NCBI GenBank assembly: GCA_964564625.1 | Contig: CAZMBE010000008.1 | Span: forward strand, 35,977-99,976 | Direction of reading: 5' to 3' | From: UBA2185 sp964564625 | Lineage (GTDB): Bacteria; Desulfobacterota; Syntrophia; Syntrophales; UBA2185 | DNA length: 64,000 bases | Shown: piece after piece, positions 1-8,505 of the stretch | Layout of the letters: each line of letters begins with the position of its first letter | Numbering within the stretch: the first letter of the stretch is position 1 | Position numbers and translations under genes: made by a program | The notes under the pieces: model-generated | What the model saw: only the letters and a program-made list of their open reading frames with translations | Databases searched by the model: none | What the model was told of the DNA's origin: nothing

Positions 1-1502
1 ACAATCATATCCTCTATGTTAATATCCTCTATACTCCCCACGATTTCTGTGCGTCTTTCATCACCGTACTTCTTCTTGATATCCTCCAGTTCCAACACTA
101 TGATATCCAATACCTTCTGAGGATCATCGAGGATCCCCTGCAAGGTAATAATCAGCAGGGACAGTTCTTTGTGCTCGTCAAGGATCTTATCCCTCTCGAG
201 CCCTGTGAGCCTCTGCAGACGCATATCTAAGATAGCCCGTGCCTGAATCTCCGTAAGACCAAAGTGTGTGGACAGCGCCTGTGCGGCCTCCTGGGGGCTT
301 TTGGACTTCTTGATGAGCTGCACCACCGCATCAATATGATTGAGGGCAATAATCAGCCCCTCCAGAATATGGGCTCTTTCTTTTGCTTTGCGCAGGTCAT
401 AGATCGTTCTCCGGGTAATGACTTCCTTGCGGAAATCGACAAACTTCTGCAGAACCTCCTTCAGGTTTAGTACCTTCGGCTGGCTGCGGTCGATCGCCAG
501 CATGATAACGCCGAATGTCGTCTCCATCTGGGTATGCTTGTAAAGCTGATTGAGAATAACTCCGGAGGGCTCATCTTTTTTCAGGTCGATGACAATACGG
601 ATGCCGTCCCGATCCGACTCATCCCGGAGGTCGGCAATGCCTTCGATCTTTTTCTCTTTTACCAAGTCGGCAATCTTCTCCATCAGGTTGGCCTTGTTCA
701 CGAGATAAGGAAGTTCCGTAATGATGATGCTCTCCCGGTCGTTCCTCGCGTTCCTCTCAATGATCGCTCTCGCCCTCATGCGGATGGAGCCCCGTCCTGT
801 CTGGTAGGCGGAGATGATCCCTTCCCTCCCGTTGATGAAACCGGCAGTAGGAAAATCGGGTCCCTTGATATGGTGCATCAGTTCTTCAATCGTGATCTCC
901 GGTGTGCGGATGAGGGCAATCGTCCCTTCGATGAGTTCACGTAAGTTATGGGGCGGGATATTGGTAGCCACACCCACGGCAATCCCCGAAGTGCCGTTCA
1001 GCAGAAGCGCAGGGATCCGTGCAGGCAGGACAGCGGGTTCCTGCATGGAGGCGTCGTAGTTGGGGACAAAATCGACCGTTTCTTTTTCCAGGTCAGCGAG
1101 CATCTCCTCGGCAAGTCTCGCCATCCGGATTTCCGTGTAACGCATCGCGGCAGGAGGGTCACCATCAACAGAACCAAAATTTCCCTGTCCGTCGATCAAC
1201 GGATAGCGCATGGAGAAGTCCTGGGCCATGCGGACAATGGTATCGTAAGCGGCGGTATCCCCGTGGGGATGATACTTACCGATGATATCACCGACGATCC
1301 TTGCGGATTTTTTATAGGCCTTGTTCCAGACATTTCCCATCTCCGACATGGCATAGAGAACCCGGCGGTGGACCGGTTTCATACCGTCCCGTACATCCGG
1401 AATCGCCCGGCCGATAATTACGCTCATGGCGTAATCCATGTAGGATTTTTTCATTTCATCTTCTATATTAATGGGAATATTCTTCTGGAAAAGTTGCTCC
1501 AT
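1..1502 (-). CDS. gyrA: DNA gyrase subunit A, N-terminal part (runs off left edge)
   Basis: GyrA is the breakage-reunion subunit of DNA gyrase, which introduces negative supercoils together with GyrB. The frame starts at ATG 1502 and runs off the window, so about 500 of the usual 800 or more residues are present. Visible landmarks are the N-terminal block MSVIIGRAIPDVRDGMKPVHRR, the quinolone-resistance-determining segment HPHGDTAAYDTIVRM and the catalytic tyrosine in AMRYTEIRM. Thr sits at the site equivalent to E. coli Ser83 and Asp at the site equivalent to Asp87. A GAGGG about 10 bases upstream supports this start. gyrA is separated from gyrB by two unrelated genes instead of following it directly. 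Confidence 0.97.
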   Translation of the reverse strand, partial: MEQLFQKNIPINIEDEMKKSYMDYAMSVIIGRAIPDVRDGMKPVHRRVLYAMSEMGNVWNKAYKKSARIVGDIIGKYHPHGDTAAYDTIVRMAQDFSMRYPLIDGQGNFGSVDGDPPAAMRYTEIRMARLAEEMLADLEKETVDFVPNYDASMQEPAVLPARIPALLLNGTSGIAVGVATNIPPHNLRELIEGTIALIRTPEITIEELMHHIKGPDFPTAGFINGREGIISAYQTGRGSIRMRARAIIERNARNDRESIIITELPYLVNKANLMEKIADLVKEKKIEGIADLRDESDRDGIRIVIDLKKDEPSGVILNQLYKHTQMETTFGVIMLAIDRSQPKVLNLKEVLQKFVDFRKEVITRRTIYDLRKAKERAHILEGLIIALNHIDAVVQLIKKSKSPQEAAQALSTHFGLTEIQARAILDMRLQRLTGLERDKILDEHKELSLLIITLQGILDDPQKVLDIIVLELEDIKKKYGDERRTEIVGSIEDINIEDMI

Positions 1503-1679
1503 ACAAATCAAGCCCTCGTTGCGTATTTTGATTTCAAAAATATCCTGCAATTTCAATTACTAACACGGCAGGCATTTTGTGTAGTCTTATACCATTTTTT
1601 GCCGGATAAGTCGCCTTTTTTTTATCTTTATGCCGGTAAAATTTCGGCTGCATGATTCGCGGCAAATCCCGTGAAATAT

Positions 1680-1708
1680 TTGACTTTAGACATTTCTCTG
1701 ATTATGAT
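1680..1708 (+). promoter_or_regulatory. Sigma-70-type promoter for the alpha/beta hydrolase gene
   Basis: TTGACT at 1680-1685 and TATGAT at 1703-1708 are separated by 17 bases and lie about 30 bases before the ATG at 1738. Each hexamer matches the consensus at five of six positions. Assignment is by sequence match only. Confidence 0.55.
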
Positions 1709-1737
1709 GAGACTGATGTTTTCGGGGAGCTTGGGAA

Positions 1738-2490
1738 ATGCGGATTAAATTTTCTTTACTCTCGTTTGTATGTCTTGCATGTCTGGGATGTGTACTCATG
1801 TGTCCTACAAAAAAGTCGATAGATACCATTTATTACATGACAGGACAAGAAATGGCGGAGAGCCTCATCGTGATGCTTCCCGGGAGCAGGGATGCATCCG
1901 TGGATTATATGCACCACGGCTTTATTAAAGCCTTGCAGGATTCCGGCATCCGCGCCGATGCTCTCGCAGTGGATGCCCATTATGGATACTATCACGATAA
2001 AACTCTTCTCCCTCGACTCTATGAAGACGTCATTCTCCCAGCCAGACAGAGGGGCTATAACAATGTATGGTTATTAGGAATATCTATGGGAGGGTTAGGG
2101 GCACTTCTCTATGCACAGCAGCATCCCGATACCCTCAATGGAGTAATCGTGCTTGCACCGTTTCTCGGCGATAAGGATGTGTGTGACGAGATTGCGTCTG
2201 CAGGCGGGCTCGCGCTATGGTCTCCCCAGGCACCTATACGCGGGGAAGATTATCAGCGCAACCTCTGGCAATGGCTCAAAGGGTATATACATTCACAAGA
2301 ACGCCTTCCCCTCCTTGTGGTTGGATACGGGAACAAAGACAGATTCGCCACATCCAACAGACTGCTTGCGGAAATCCTGCCGAAAGACCAGGTATGTGTG
2401 GTGCCCGGGGGACATGAATGGGAGACCTGGTACCGCATCTATGCGATCTTCTTACAGTCGGGAGTGATCACCCGCTCCTTGACTCCTTGA
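1738..2490 (+). CDS. Exported alpha/beta hydrolase, substrate unknown
   Basis: This 250-residue protein has an alpha/beta-hydrolase layout. The nucleophile elbow GISMGG contains Ser116, and a candidate acid Asp201 (GYGNKDRF) and His226 (GGHEW) complete a plausible triad in the expected order. The N terminus is hydrophobic and contains Cys at position 18 in an imperfect lipobox (LACLGC), so it is probably exported and possibly a lipoprotein. It lies on the plus strand between gyrA and a convergent 5'-nucleotidase gene and has its own promoter. The last codons overlap a Ctcctt-type repeat-like stretch (about 2474-2492) resembling the repeat at 32868-32955. The family includes esterases, lipases and thioesterases; nothing here fixes the substrate. 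Confidence 0.75.
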   Translation: MRIKFSLLSFVCLACLGCVLMCPTKKSIDTIYYMTGQEMAESLIVMLPGSRDASVDYMHHGFIKALQDSGIRADALAVDAHYGYYHDKTLLPRLYEDVILPARQRGYNNVWLLGISMGGLGALLYAQQHPDTLNGVIVLAPFLGDKDVCDEIASAGGLALWSPQAPIRGEDYQRNLWQWLKGYIHSQERLPLLVVGYGNKDRFATSNRLLAEILPKDQVCVVPGGHEWETWYRIYAIFLQSGVITRSLTP

Positions 2491-2518
2491 ACCCTATGTG
2501 AGAATACGAGCTCTCGAA

Positions 2519-4495
2519 TTATGCTCCCATCGTATCTGATTTGCGAATGCGATCTACTTTGTGTACGATGACCCACACTATGAAAAGGACAATGGCGCAG
2601 GAAACAAGAATCAAGAACAGGACACTCCATGTGACCCAGCCGCCCCCATTGAGAAGATCTACGGGGTTCCGGGAGGCCTTCAGCACGATACGGCCTTCCA
2701 CGCCACGATAGCGTTCAGGCACATTGGGAATGCCGTCACCATCAGAATCCGGGAATGATGCGAGATACTCGGCAAGAGCAACCCATTCCTTGACCTCACC
2801 GATGCCGGATTGACCACTGGCACCTACTGTCAGCGTTTTGATATCCTTAACCGGGATCCCCTTGTCATCCCTTAACTGAACACGTAGTATCCCGTGGGAT
2901 TTTTCGCTGATGTTACGTAATAAATCCGCCGTGAACGAGTTGACCACTATGCGATAGAGCGTGCCTGCTTCCAAAGGTTTGTATTCGCCGTTCTCATCCT
3001 GAACCTTCACCGAGATGACACGATCGAATATCACACGATGGGGATTGTACTCGAACGTGATGCCGGACACCTGCAGATATGCATCATTCTGATGCGGTGC
3101 CACGGACGCATGTACCTCAAGGAAGTTTTTAAGTTCTGCACCGGTAAGATAGCCCGCAATTAACGTGTTTCCGGAGAGACCATTATCACCAGGGCCCATG
3201 GAGAGTACGTGAAACACATCCGGAACGGATATTTTCCCTTGGACGAACGAAGCGCGTACTGTTCCTATTCCCTGAACCGCCGCGTGCACATGACGGTAGT
3301 GTGAACCCTCCGTCTTTTTCACGGCATGGCGAAAGGCATCGGTGATTAGATTGCCGAGCCCCGTCTCTCCCGGATGGGCATACAGGTAGGAAAGCGGTTC
3401 CATGTTGAAACCAACTTCAGCCAAGACCTGATCAAAACGGTAGTGAAAGTGAGCCAGATAATCCTGCTCCACAATGTGTTTAAAAGACTCAATATCTTGA
3501 GCAACCGTGGGATCTTCCGGCAATTCTGGCGCCATGTTCACCAGCTTATAGGATTCCACCGAAGCGCCCTTCTCTTTGGAAAATGACACGTGCAGAACCC
3601 CGAGATATGAACTGTAACTGCCGGCTGAAATGATGATTGTCTTGCCGACTATGAGGGGCTTCGGTAGAATCGTGTGGGTATGGCCACTGATAATCACGTC
3701 GATATCGGGCACTTTTTCCGCAAGGATTTCATCCTCGGAAATGTTCCGTATGGGTCGAGTACCGCTGTGTGAGAGACAGATAATCACATCTGCCTTTTCA
3801 TTCTTTCTCAGGATATTGACCACACGTTTACTCGCTTCCACCGGATTGACGAAGGTCACCGGTTTTGCATACGGTGCGACTTCCGCTGCGTTCTTACCCA
3901 TAAGGCCGAGAATACCGATTTTTATGCCACCCCGCTCGACAACAATATATTCGCGCACAGGAAAGTCACGGAACGCTTTTTTGAGCTCAGCATCTCCTGT
4001 CCCGTCTTTGCTAAATTCGATATTCGAAGTAACTATCTCAGGATGGGGCTTTCCCCGTGCTTTCACTGTACGAAGCATTTTCGCAAGGCCTTCCGGATAA
4101 AAATCAAAATCGTGGTTACCCAGGGTGGTTATGTCGTAACCCATTTTTCCCATAAGCCTGAATTCCAGTGCCTTGTCGGGAAGTACTGTATGAAAAAGGG
4201 TCCCCTCCGCAAAATCGCCGGCATCCACAAGGAGTGTCTTATCGCCGTGACGGGTACGTTCATGGTGTATGGCTGCGGCCAGTTTGGCGTAGCCACCTTC
4301 TGTCGTCACCCTTCCGTCACTTCCAATAACCGGGTGTGGAAGGAAGTAGGAGTGAAGATCATGGGTAAACAGTATCACCAGATTCCCGGATGAAGCTCCC
4401 TCTTGCGTCCAGCTTTTTGAGGCGGTCAGCGCAATAATGAAGATGGCAAGCAGAAATAGTATCGATAGTTTGACGGCACGCATTGTAGTTCTCAC
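2519..4495 (-). CDS. Exported, membrane-anchored 5'-nucleotidase / UDP-sugar hydrolase family phosphoesterase
   Basis: This 658-residue protein belongs to the UshA/5'-nucleotidase family, which hydrolyses nucleotides or sugar nucleotides outside the cytoplasm. A signal peptide (about residues 1-30) precedes a calcineurin-like metallophosphatase domain with FTHDLHSYFLP, VDAGDFAEG, TTLGNHDFDF, CLSHSG and ISGHTHT. The 5'-nucleotidase C-terminal domain follows (for example GNLITDAFRHAV). Near the end is a DSDGDGIPNVPERY segment resembling a calcium-binding type-3 repeat. A C-terminal membrane helix with a basic tail then follows, so the enzyme is probably tethered facing the periplasm. Soluble family members lack this anchor. 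The gene sits between gyrB and gyrA on their strand and may be co-transcribed with gyrB across a 243-bp spacer. Confidence 0.88.
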   Translation of the reverse strand: MRTTMRAVKLSILFLLAIFIIALTASKSWTQEGASSGNLVILFTHDLHSYFLPHPVIGSDGRVTTEGGYAKLAAAIHHERTRHGDKTLLVDAGDFAEGTLFHTVLPDKALEFRLMGKMGYDITTLGNHDFDFYPEGLAKMLRTVKARGKPHPEIVTSNIEFSKDGTGDAELKKAFRDFPVREYIVVERGGIKIGILGLMGKNAAEVAPYAKPVTFVNPVEASKRVVNILRKNEKADVIICLSHSGTRPIRNISEDEILAEKVPDIDVIISGHTHTILPKPLIVGKTIIISAGSYSSYLGVLHVSFSKEKGASVESYKLVNMAPELPEDPTVAQDIESFKHIVEQDYLAHFHYRFDQVLAEVGFNMEPLSYLYAHPGETGLGNLITDAFRHAVKKTEGSHYRHVHAAVQGIGTVRASFVQGKISVPDVFHVLSMGPGDNGLSGNTLIAGYLTGAELKNFLEVHASVAPHQNDAYLQVSGITFEYNPHRVIFDRVISVKVQDENGEYKPLEAGTLYRIVVNSFTADLLRNISEKSHGILRVQLRDDKGIPVKDIKTLTVGASGQSGIGEVKEWVALAEYLASFPDSDGDGIPNVPERYRGVEGRIVLKASRNPVDLLNGGGWVTWSVLFLILVSCAIVLFIVWVIVHKVDRIRKSDTMGA

Positions 4496-4738
4496 AGATC
4501 AAAATCAAAGCCCTGGGCTAACACATTACACCTCTGCCCCTGATGGATCCGGATCCTGAAGGTGGTATCCAATGTTCAAGTGTATCCTTGGCCTGTCCAT
4601 GCCCTTGCCATGCTCTGGTAGAGCCGTTGTGTCCGGTTGGAGATAAGGTAATGCCCATGCCCTTAACAGAGCAAACTATTCCTGTTCTAAAAAAATCAGG
4701 ATATGGTTGCCTCTTTGCGGGGGAAGCATCCCCCCCCC

Positions 4739-7147
4739 TTACACATCCAGATTGGACGCGTAGAGGGCATTTTTGTAGATAAATTCTTTGCGGGGTTCCA
4801 CATGGTCTCCCATGAGGGTAGTGAAGATTTCATCGGCGACCACCAGGTCATCCACCCTGACCTGGAGGAGAGTTCTTTTTTCCGGATTCATGGTGGTCTC
4901 CCATAGCTGTTCGGGGTTCATCTCACCGAGACCTTTGTAGCGCTGAATCGAGAGACCTTTCTGACCCATCGCCGTCACGTATTCCACGAGGGCCGTCATG
5001 CCGGCAAGTTCTTTCCTGCCCTTTTCCTCATCGTCCATGACCACGGTGTAAGGTGCCTCTCCCAGGACGCTTACCTGGTTGAGCAGGTCCTTGATTTCAA
5101 TAAATCTCGGTGACTTGAATATCTCCCGGTCGATGACTGTGGTGAATATTTGCCCCTTCATGCGGTAATCAAGGACGAGCTTATAGCTGCTGTGCTCCGG
5201 ATCGGGTTCTGTTCTGTAGCTTTCGAGCCTTTCCCCGACAGCCATCCTGGTCCGCCTTGCAACTTTCAGCAGGGACTCCTCGCTTTGAAAATCGGCCGGA
5301 GCAAAAGCTGGGTCACCGGCGATGACCCGCATGACCGTCCTGTTCTTGTCCTCTTTTTCAAAACGATCCAGAACTGTTTCTATCCGCATTACCTTCTTCA
5401 CAAGATTAAGCAGGCGGTTTCCCGTGATATTGTTTCCATTACCGGTCTGGAGGGAAAGTTTGTTCACCCCGTTTTCGAGGATGTAGTTTCTCATCTCCTC
5501 CTCATTATGGATATAGAGCTCTTTCTTCCTGTCCACTACCTTAAAGAGTGGCGGTTGGGCGATATAGAGATATCCCCTCTCTATTAATTCTTTCATCTGC
5601 CGGAAAAAGAATGTGAGGAGCAATGTCCGGATATGGAGGCCATCAACATCGGCATCCGTCATGATGATGACTTTGTGATACCGGAGTTTGCTGACATCGA
5701 AATCACCTTCCTCCCGCCCTATGCCGGCGCCAAGAGCGGTAACAATAACTTTTATTTCTTCATTTTGCAGCATCTTGTCGAAACGGGCTTTTTCCACGTT
5801 GAGCACCTTGCCGCGGAGGGGCAAAATCGCCTGATTCTTCCGATCCCGTCCCTGTTTGGCCGAGCCGCCGGCACTGTCGCCTTCCACGAGGTAGACCTCG
5901 CTCAGGGCGGGATCACGCTCCTGACAATCAGCAAGTTTGCCGGGCAGAGCGCCGACCTCAAGGGCGCTCTTTCTGCGCGTGAGCTCCTTCGCGCGCCGCG
6001 CCGCATCCCTGGCCCTTGCAGCATCCAGGGCTTTGCCCAGTATCTGCTTCGCTACAGAGGGATTCTCTTCCAGGTAGCTTCCCAGTTTCTCATACACAAT
6101 CCCTTCAACCAGTCCCTTGACCTCGCTGTTACCGAGCTTGGTCTTCGTCTGTCCCTCAAATTGGGGTTCTTTCAGTTTCACGCTGATCACGCAGGAGAGA
6201 CCCTCCCGTACGTCCTCCCCCCGAATGACATCTTTCCCGTTCTTGATAAGGTTGTTGTTCGCAGCATAGTTATTGATGACCCGCGTGAGGGCGGATTTGA
6301 AACCGCTCATGTGCGTTCCGCCTTCCGTGGTATTGATGCTGTTGGCATAAGAGAAGATGCTTTCGGCATACGTGTCATTATACTGCAGGGCTACCTCCAC
6401 CTGGCAATCTTCCTTGGTGCCGTCGAAATAGATCGGTTTTTTGTGCAGAACCCCTTTGTGCCGATTGATATATTCCACGAATGAGACAATCCCGCCTTTG
6501 TAAAAGAATTCGCTCTTTTTGCCGTCCCTTTCGTCCATAAGGGTAATTTTCACACCCTTATTCAGAAAGGCAAGTTCTCGGAGCCGGTTGGAAAGAATAT
6601 CAAAACTGAAATCGATATCATCGAATATTTCATGGTCGGGCTTGAAGGTAATCTTTGTCCCCCGCCCCCTCGTTTTCCCGGCTTCATCCAGGTCCTGTGT
6701 GGGCACTCCTCTGCAGTAGGACTGCCGGTACACTTTTCCATCCCGCCTTACCTCCAGTTCAAGGTATGAGGAAAGGGCATTGACGACGGAAACACCTACA
6801 CCATGGAGCCCGCCGGATATTTTGTAGCTTTCGTTGGAAAATTTTGCTCCGGCATGAAGTTTGGTAAGCACCACCTGTGCCGCCGAAACCCCTTCATCCT
6901 TGTGCATGCCTACGGGAATTCCACGGCCGTTATCATCAACCATCACGCTGTTATCCGCCCTGATCTTCACTTCGATAGTGTCGCAGTAACCCGCAGCCGC
7001 TTCATCGACACTATTATCAACCACCTCATATACCAGGTGATGGAGACCTTCCTTGCCGGTGCTGCCTATGTACATGGCAGGTCTTTTTCGCACAGCCTCA
7101 AGGCCTTCCAATACTTTTATACTATCTGCACCATACTGTTCCGTCAT
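4739..7147 (-). CDS. gyrB: DNA gyrase subunit B
   Basis: GyrB is the ATPase subunit of gyrase and supplies the Toprim metal site. The GHKL ATPase has EVVDNSVDEAAAGY, DDNGRGIPVGMH and GGLHGVGVSVVN. The Toprim domain has EGDSAGGSAKQGRD and DADVDGLHIRTLLLTFF. The C-terminal tail includes QRYKGLGEMNPEQLWETTM. The frame is open up to an ATG at 7219, but ATG 7147 begins the conserved N terminus (MTEQYGADSIKVLEG) and has an AAGGAA about 10 bases upstream, so I take 7147, giving 802 residues. dnaN lies 85 bp upstream on the same strand. recF, commonly found between dnaN and gyrB, is absent. Confidence 0.97.
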   Translation of the reverse strand: MTEQYGADSIKVLEGLEAVRKRPAMYIGSTGKEGLHHLVYEVVDNSVDEAAAGYCDTIEVKIRADNSVMVDDNGRGIPVGMHKDEGVSAAQVVLTKLHAGAKFSNESYKISGGLHGVGVSVVNALSSYLELEVRRDGKVYRQSYCRGVPTQDLDEAGKTRGRGTKITFKPDHEIFDDIDFSFDILSNRLRELAFLNKGVKITLMDERDGKKSEFFYKGGIVSFVEYINRHKGVLHKKPIYFDGTKEDCQVEVALQYNDTYAESIFSYANSINTTEGGTHMSGFKSALTRVINNYAANNNLIKNGKDVIRGEDVREGLSCVISVKLKEPQFEGQTKTKLGNSEVKGLVEGIVYEKLGSYLEENPSVAKQILGKALDAARARDAARRAKELTRRKSALEVGALPGKLADCQERDPALSEVYLVEGDSAGGSAKQGRDRKNQAILPLRGKVLNVEKARFDKMLQNEEIKVIVTALGAGIGREEGDFDVSKLRYHKVIIMTDADVDGLHIRTLLLTFFFRQMKELIERGYLYIAQPPLFKVVDRKKELYIHNEEEMRNYILENGVNKLSLQTGNGNNITGNRLLNLVKKVMRIETVLDRFEKEDKNRTVMRVIAGDPAFAPADFQSEESLLKVARRTRMAVGERLESYRTEPDPEHSSYKLVLDYRMKGQIFTTVIDREIFKSPRFIEIKDLLNQVSVLGEAPYTVVMDDEEKGRKELAGMTALVEYVTAMGQKGLSIQRYKGLGEMNPEQLWETTMNPEKRTLLQVRVDDLVVADEIFTTLMGDHVEPRKEFIYKNALYASNLDV

Positions 7148-7232
7148 GGTTTCTTTTCCTTTTACCCCTCTCCTCACATTACCACGATCACCGCGGTGCT
7201 GAGCACCCCGGAATTCCATACGATGTCAATTA

Positions 7233-8354
7233 TTAAACTTTTAGTGGCATGACAATGCACACGTATTCATCATTGCTCGCAGGTTTGATAACTCCCGGCT
7301 TCATACCCACACCCATTTCAAAGATGACTGTTTCCTCATCAATAACCTCTATGGCATCAATCAGGTATTTCACATTATAGCCCATGGAAATGTTTTGATC
7401 ATGATAGGCTACCTCAATCTCCTCTTTTGCTTCTCCTACATCCGGGTTTGTTGACTCCAGCATCATTTTTCCATCTGATAACGAGAAAATAACACCACTG
7501 TACCTTTCACTCGATACCACACTCATCCTGCGGAGAGCATGGAGAATTGAATTCTTTTCAAATTTTATGACAATTCCCTTTTCTGACGGTATAACCCTCC
7601 GATAGTCAGGATATTCCGCATCCACAAGGCTTACTCTCAACATGGTGCTGTCCGTCTTGACGATACACATGCCCTGACGTACCCCCAGAGAAACTTCTTC
7701 CGGCGCATCTTCAATCAGCCTCTTAATCTCATTCAACCCCTTTTTCGGAATAATGATTCCTTTTTCGAGTGCAAAAGACGCCTCTTCCCCGATATCTGCA
7801 TTCGCGATAGCCAGACGATGCCCATCCGTTGCAACCATTCTTAGTGTTTTTTTTCCACCATCATCAATAGTTTCAAAAAGGACACCGTTCAAATTTTTCC
7901 TCATTTCATCACCAGACATGGCAAAAGACGTCTTACCAATTAACCCCTCAATCAATTGTCCTTTCATAGTATGAAACATAACTTCGCCGCGGTCGTCAAT
8001 CACACTGGGAAAATCATCTGCGGGCAAACCGGAAATTTTATACATTATTTTTTGACAGGTTACCGTCACCCTGTTACTTTCATTCGACTCAAACTGAATA
8101 CTATCACCCTGTATTTCCCGTATCATCTCATACAGTTTTCGTGCGGATACGGTAACATGACCTTCCGTGATAATTTCCGCATCATAATCCGCAACTAATC
8201 CTATCTCCCTGTCTGTAGCCACTATTCTGATTTTATTATTATCCGTCTTGAGAAGAATATTGTTAAGGATCGGCATGGTAGTTTTTTTCTCAACAATACT
8301 GAGCGTCTTTTGGATACCCTCCAGGAAGGTATTTCTTTGCACGGTAAATTTCAT
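7233..8354 (-). CDS. dnaN: DNA polymerase III sliding clamp (beta subunit)
   Basis: DnaN forms the ring-shaped clamp that tethers the replicative polymerase to DNA. The protein has the expected length (373 residues) and family segments such as TTMPILNNILLKTD, VRIVATD-like blocks (RMVATDGHRLAIA), DAEYPDYRRVIP and the C-terminal YVCIVMPLKV. A GTG at 8360 is possible, but ATG 8354 is better placed: AAAGG lies 8 bases before it and only 2 bases before the GTG. It follows dnaA after a 145-bp spacer proposed to be oriC and precedes gyrB. Confidence 0.97.
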   Translation of the reverse strand: MKFTVQRNTFLEGIQKTLSIVEKKTTMPILNNILLKTDNNKIRIVATDREIGLVADYDAEIITEGHVTVSARKLYEMIREIQGDSIQFESNESNRVTVTCQKIMYKISGLPADDFPSVIDDRGEVMFHTMKGQLIEGLIGKTSFAMSGDEMRKNLNGVLFETIDDGGKKTLRMVATDGHRLAIANADIGEEASFALEKGIIIPKKGLNEIKRLIEDAPEEVSLGVRQGMCIVKTDSTMLRVSLVDAEYPDYRRVIPSEKGIVIKFEKNSILHALRRMSVVSSERYSGVIFSLSDGKMMLESTNPDVGEAKEEIEVAYHDQNISMGYNVKYLIDAIEVIDEETVIFEMGVGMKPGVIKPASNDEYVCIVMPLKV

Positions 8355-8360
8355 TGCCAC

Positions 8361-8505
8361 ATCCTTTCTATAATATTTTTTATATAGTTATAAATTAATA
8401 GTCATAGTAATAGGGACTGTGATTCTTGTTGATGAATTTCTTTATCGGGGTAATCACGCGTACATGGGAAACGTACATCTGTGTATAACCTTTGTGCATA
8501 AACTG
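8361..8505. other. oriC: Candidate chromosomal origin (oriC) between dnaA and dnaN
   Basis: The spacer has the parts expected of an origin. Read on the minus strand, two exact TTATNCACA DnaA boxes (TTATGCACA at 8493-8501, TTATACACA at 8480-8488) lie 13 bp apart in the same orientation, just past the dnaA stop. A weak box (TCATCAACA, 8427-8435) and a short GC stretch follow. Then comes a trinucleotide run at 8396-8413 (plus strand TAA-TAG-TCA-TAG-TAA-TAG), which matches the DnaA-trio pattern in five of six units. Last is a very AT-rich block (8364-8400) able to serve as the unwinding element. Function is inferred from motif order and from the known position of origins beside dnaA. Confidence 0.65.

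Noticed and set aside
3208..3222. ACGTGAAACA, a parS half-site
   Set aside because: Only one half of the 16-bp palindrome matches; the left arm differs at most positions.
4717..4738. GGGGG-AAGCAT-CCCCC hairpin after gyrB, possible terminator
   Set aside because: No U-run follows the stem on the minus strand; composition of a G/C run alone is weak evidence.
5633..6484. Long plus-strand open frame (283 codons) opposite gyrB
   Set aside because: It is antisense to conserved gyrB codons and has no recognisable domain.
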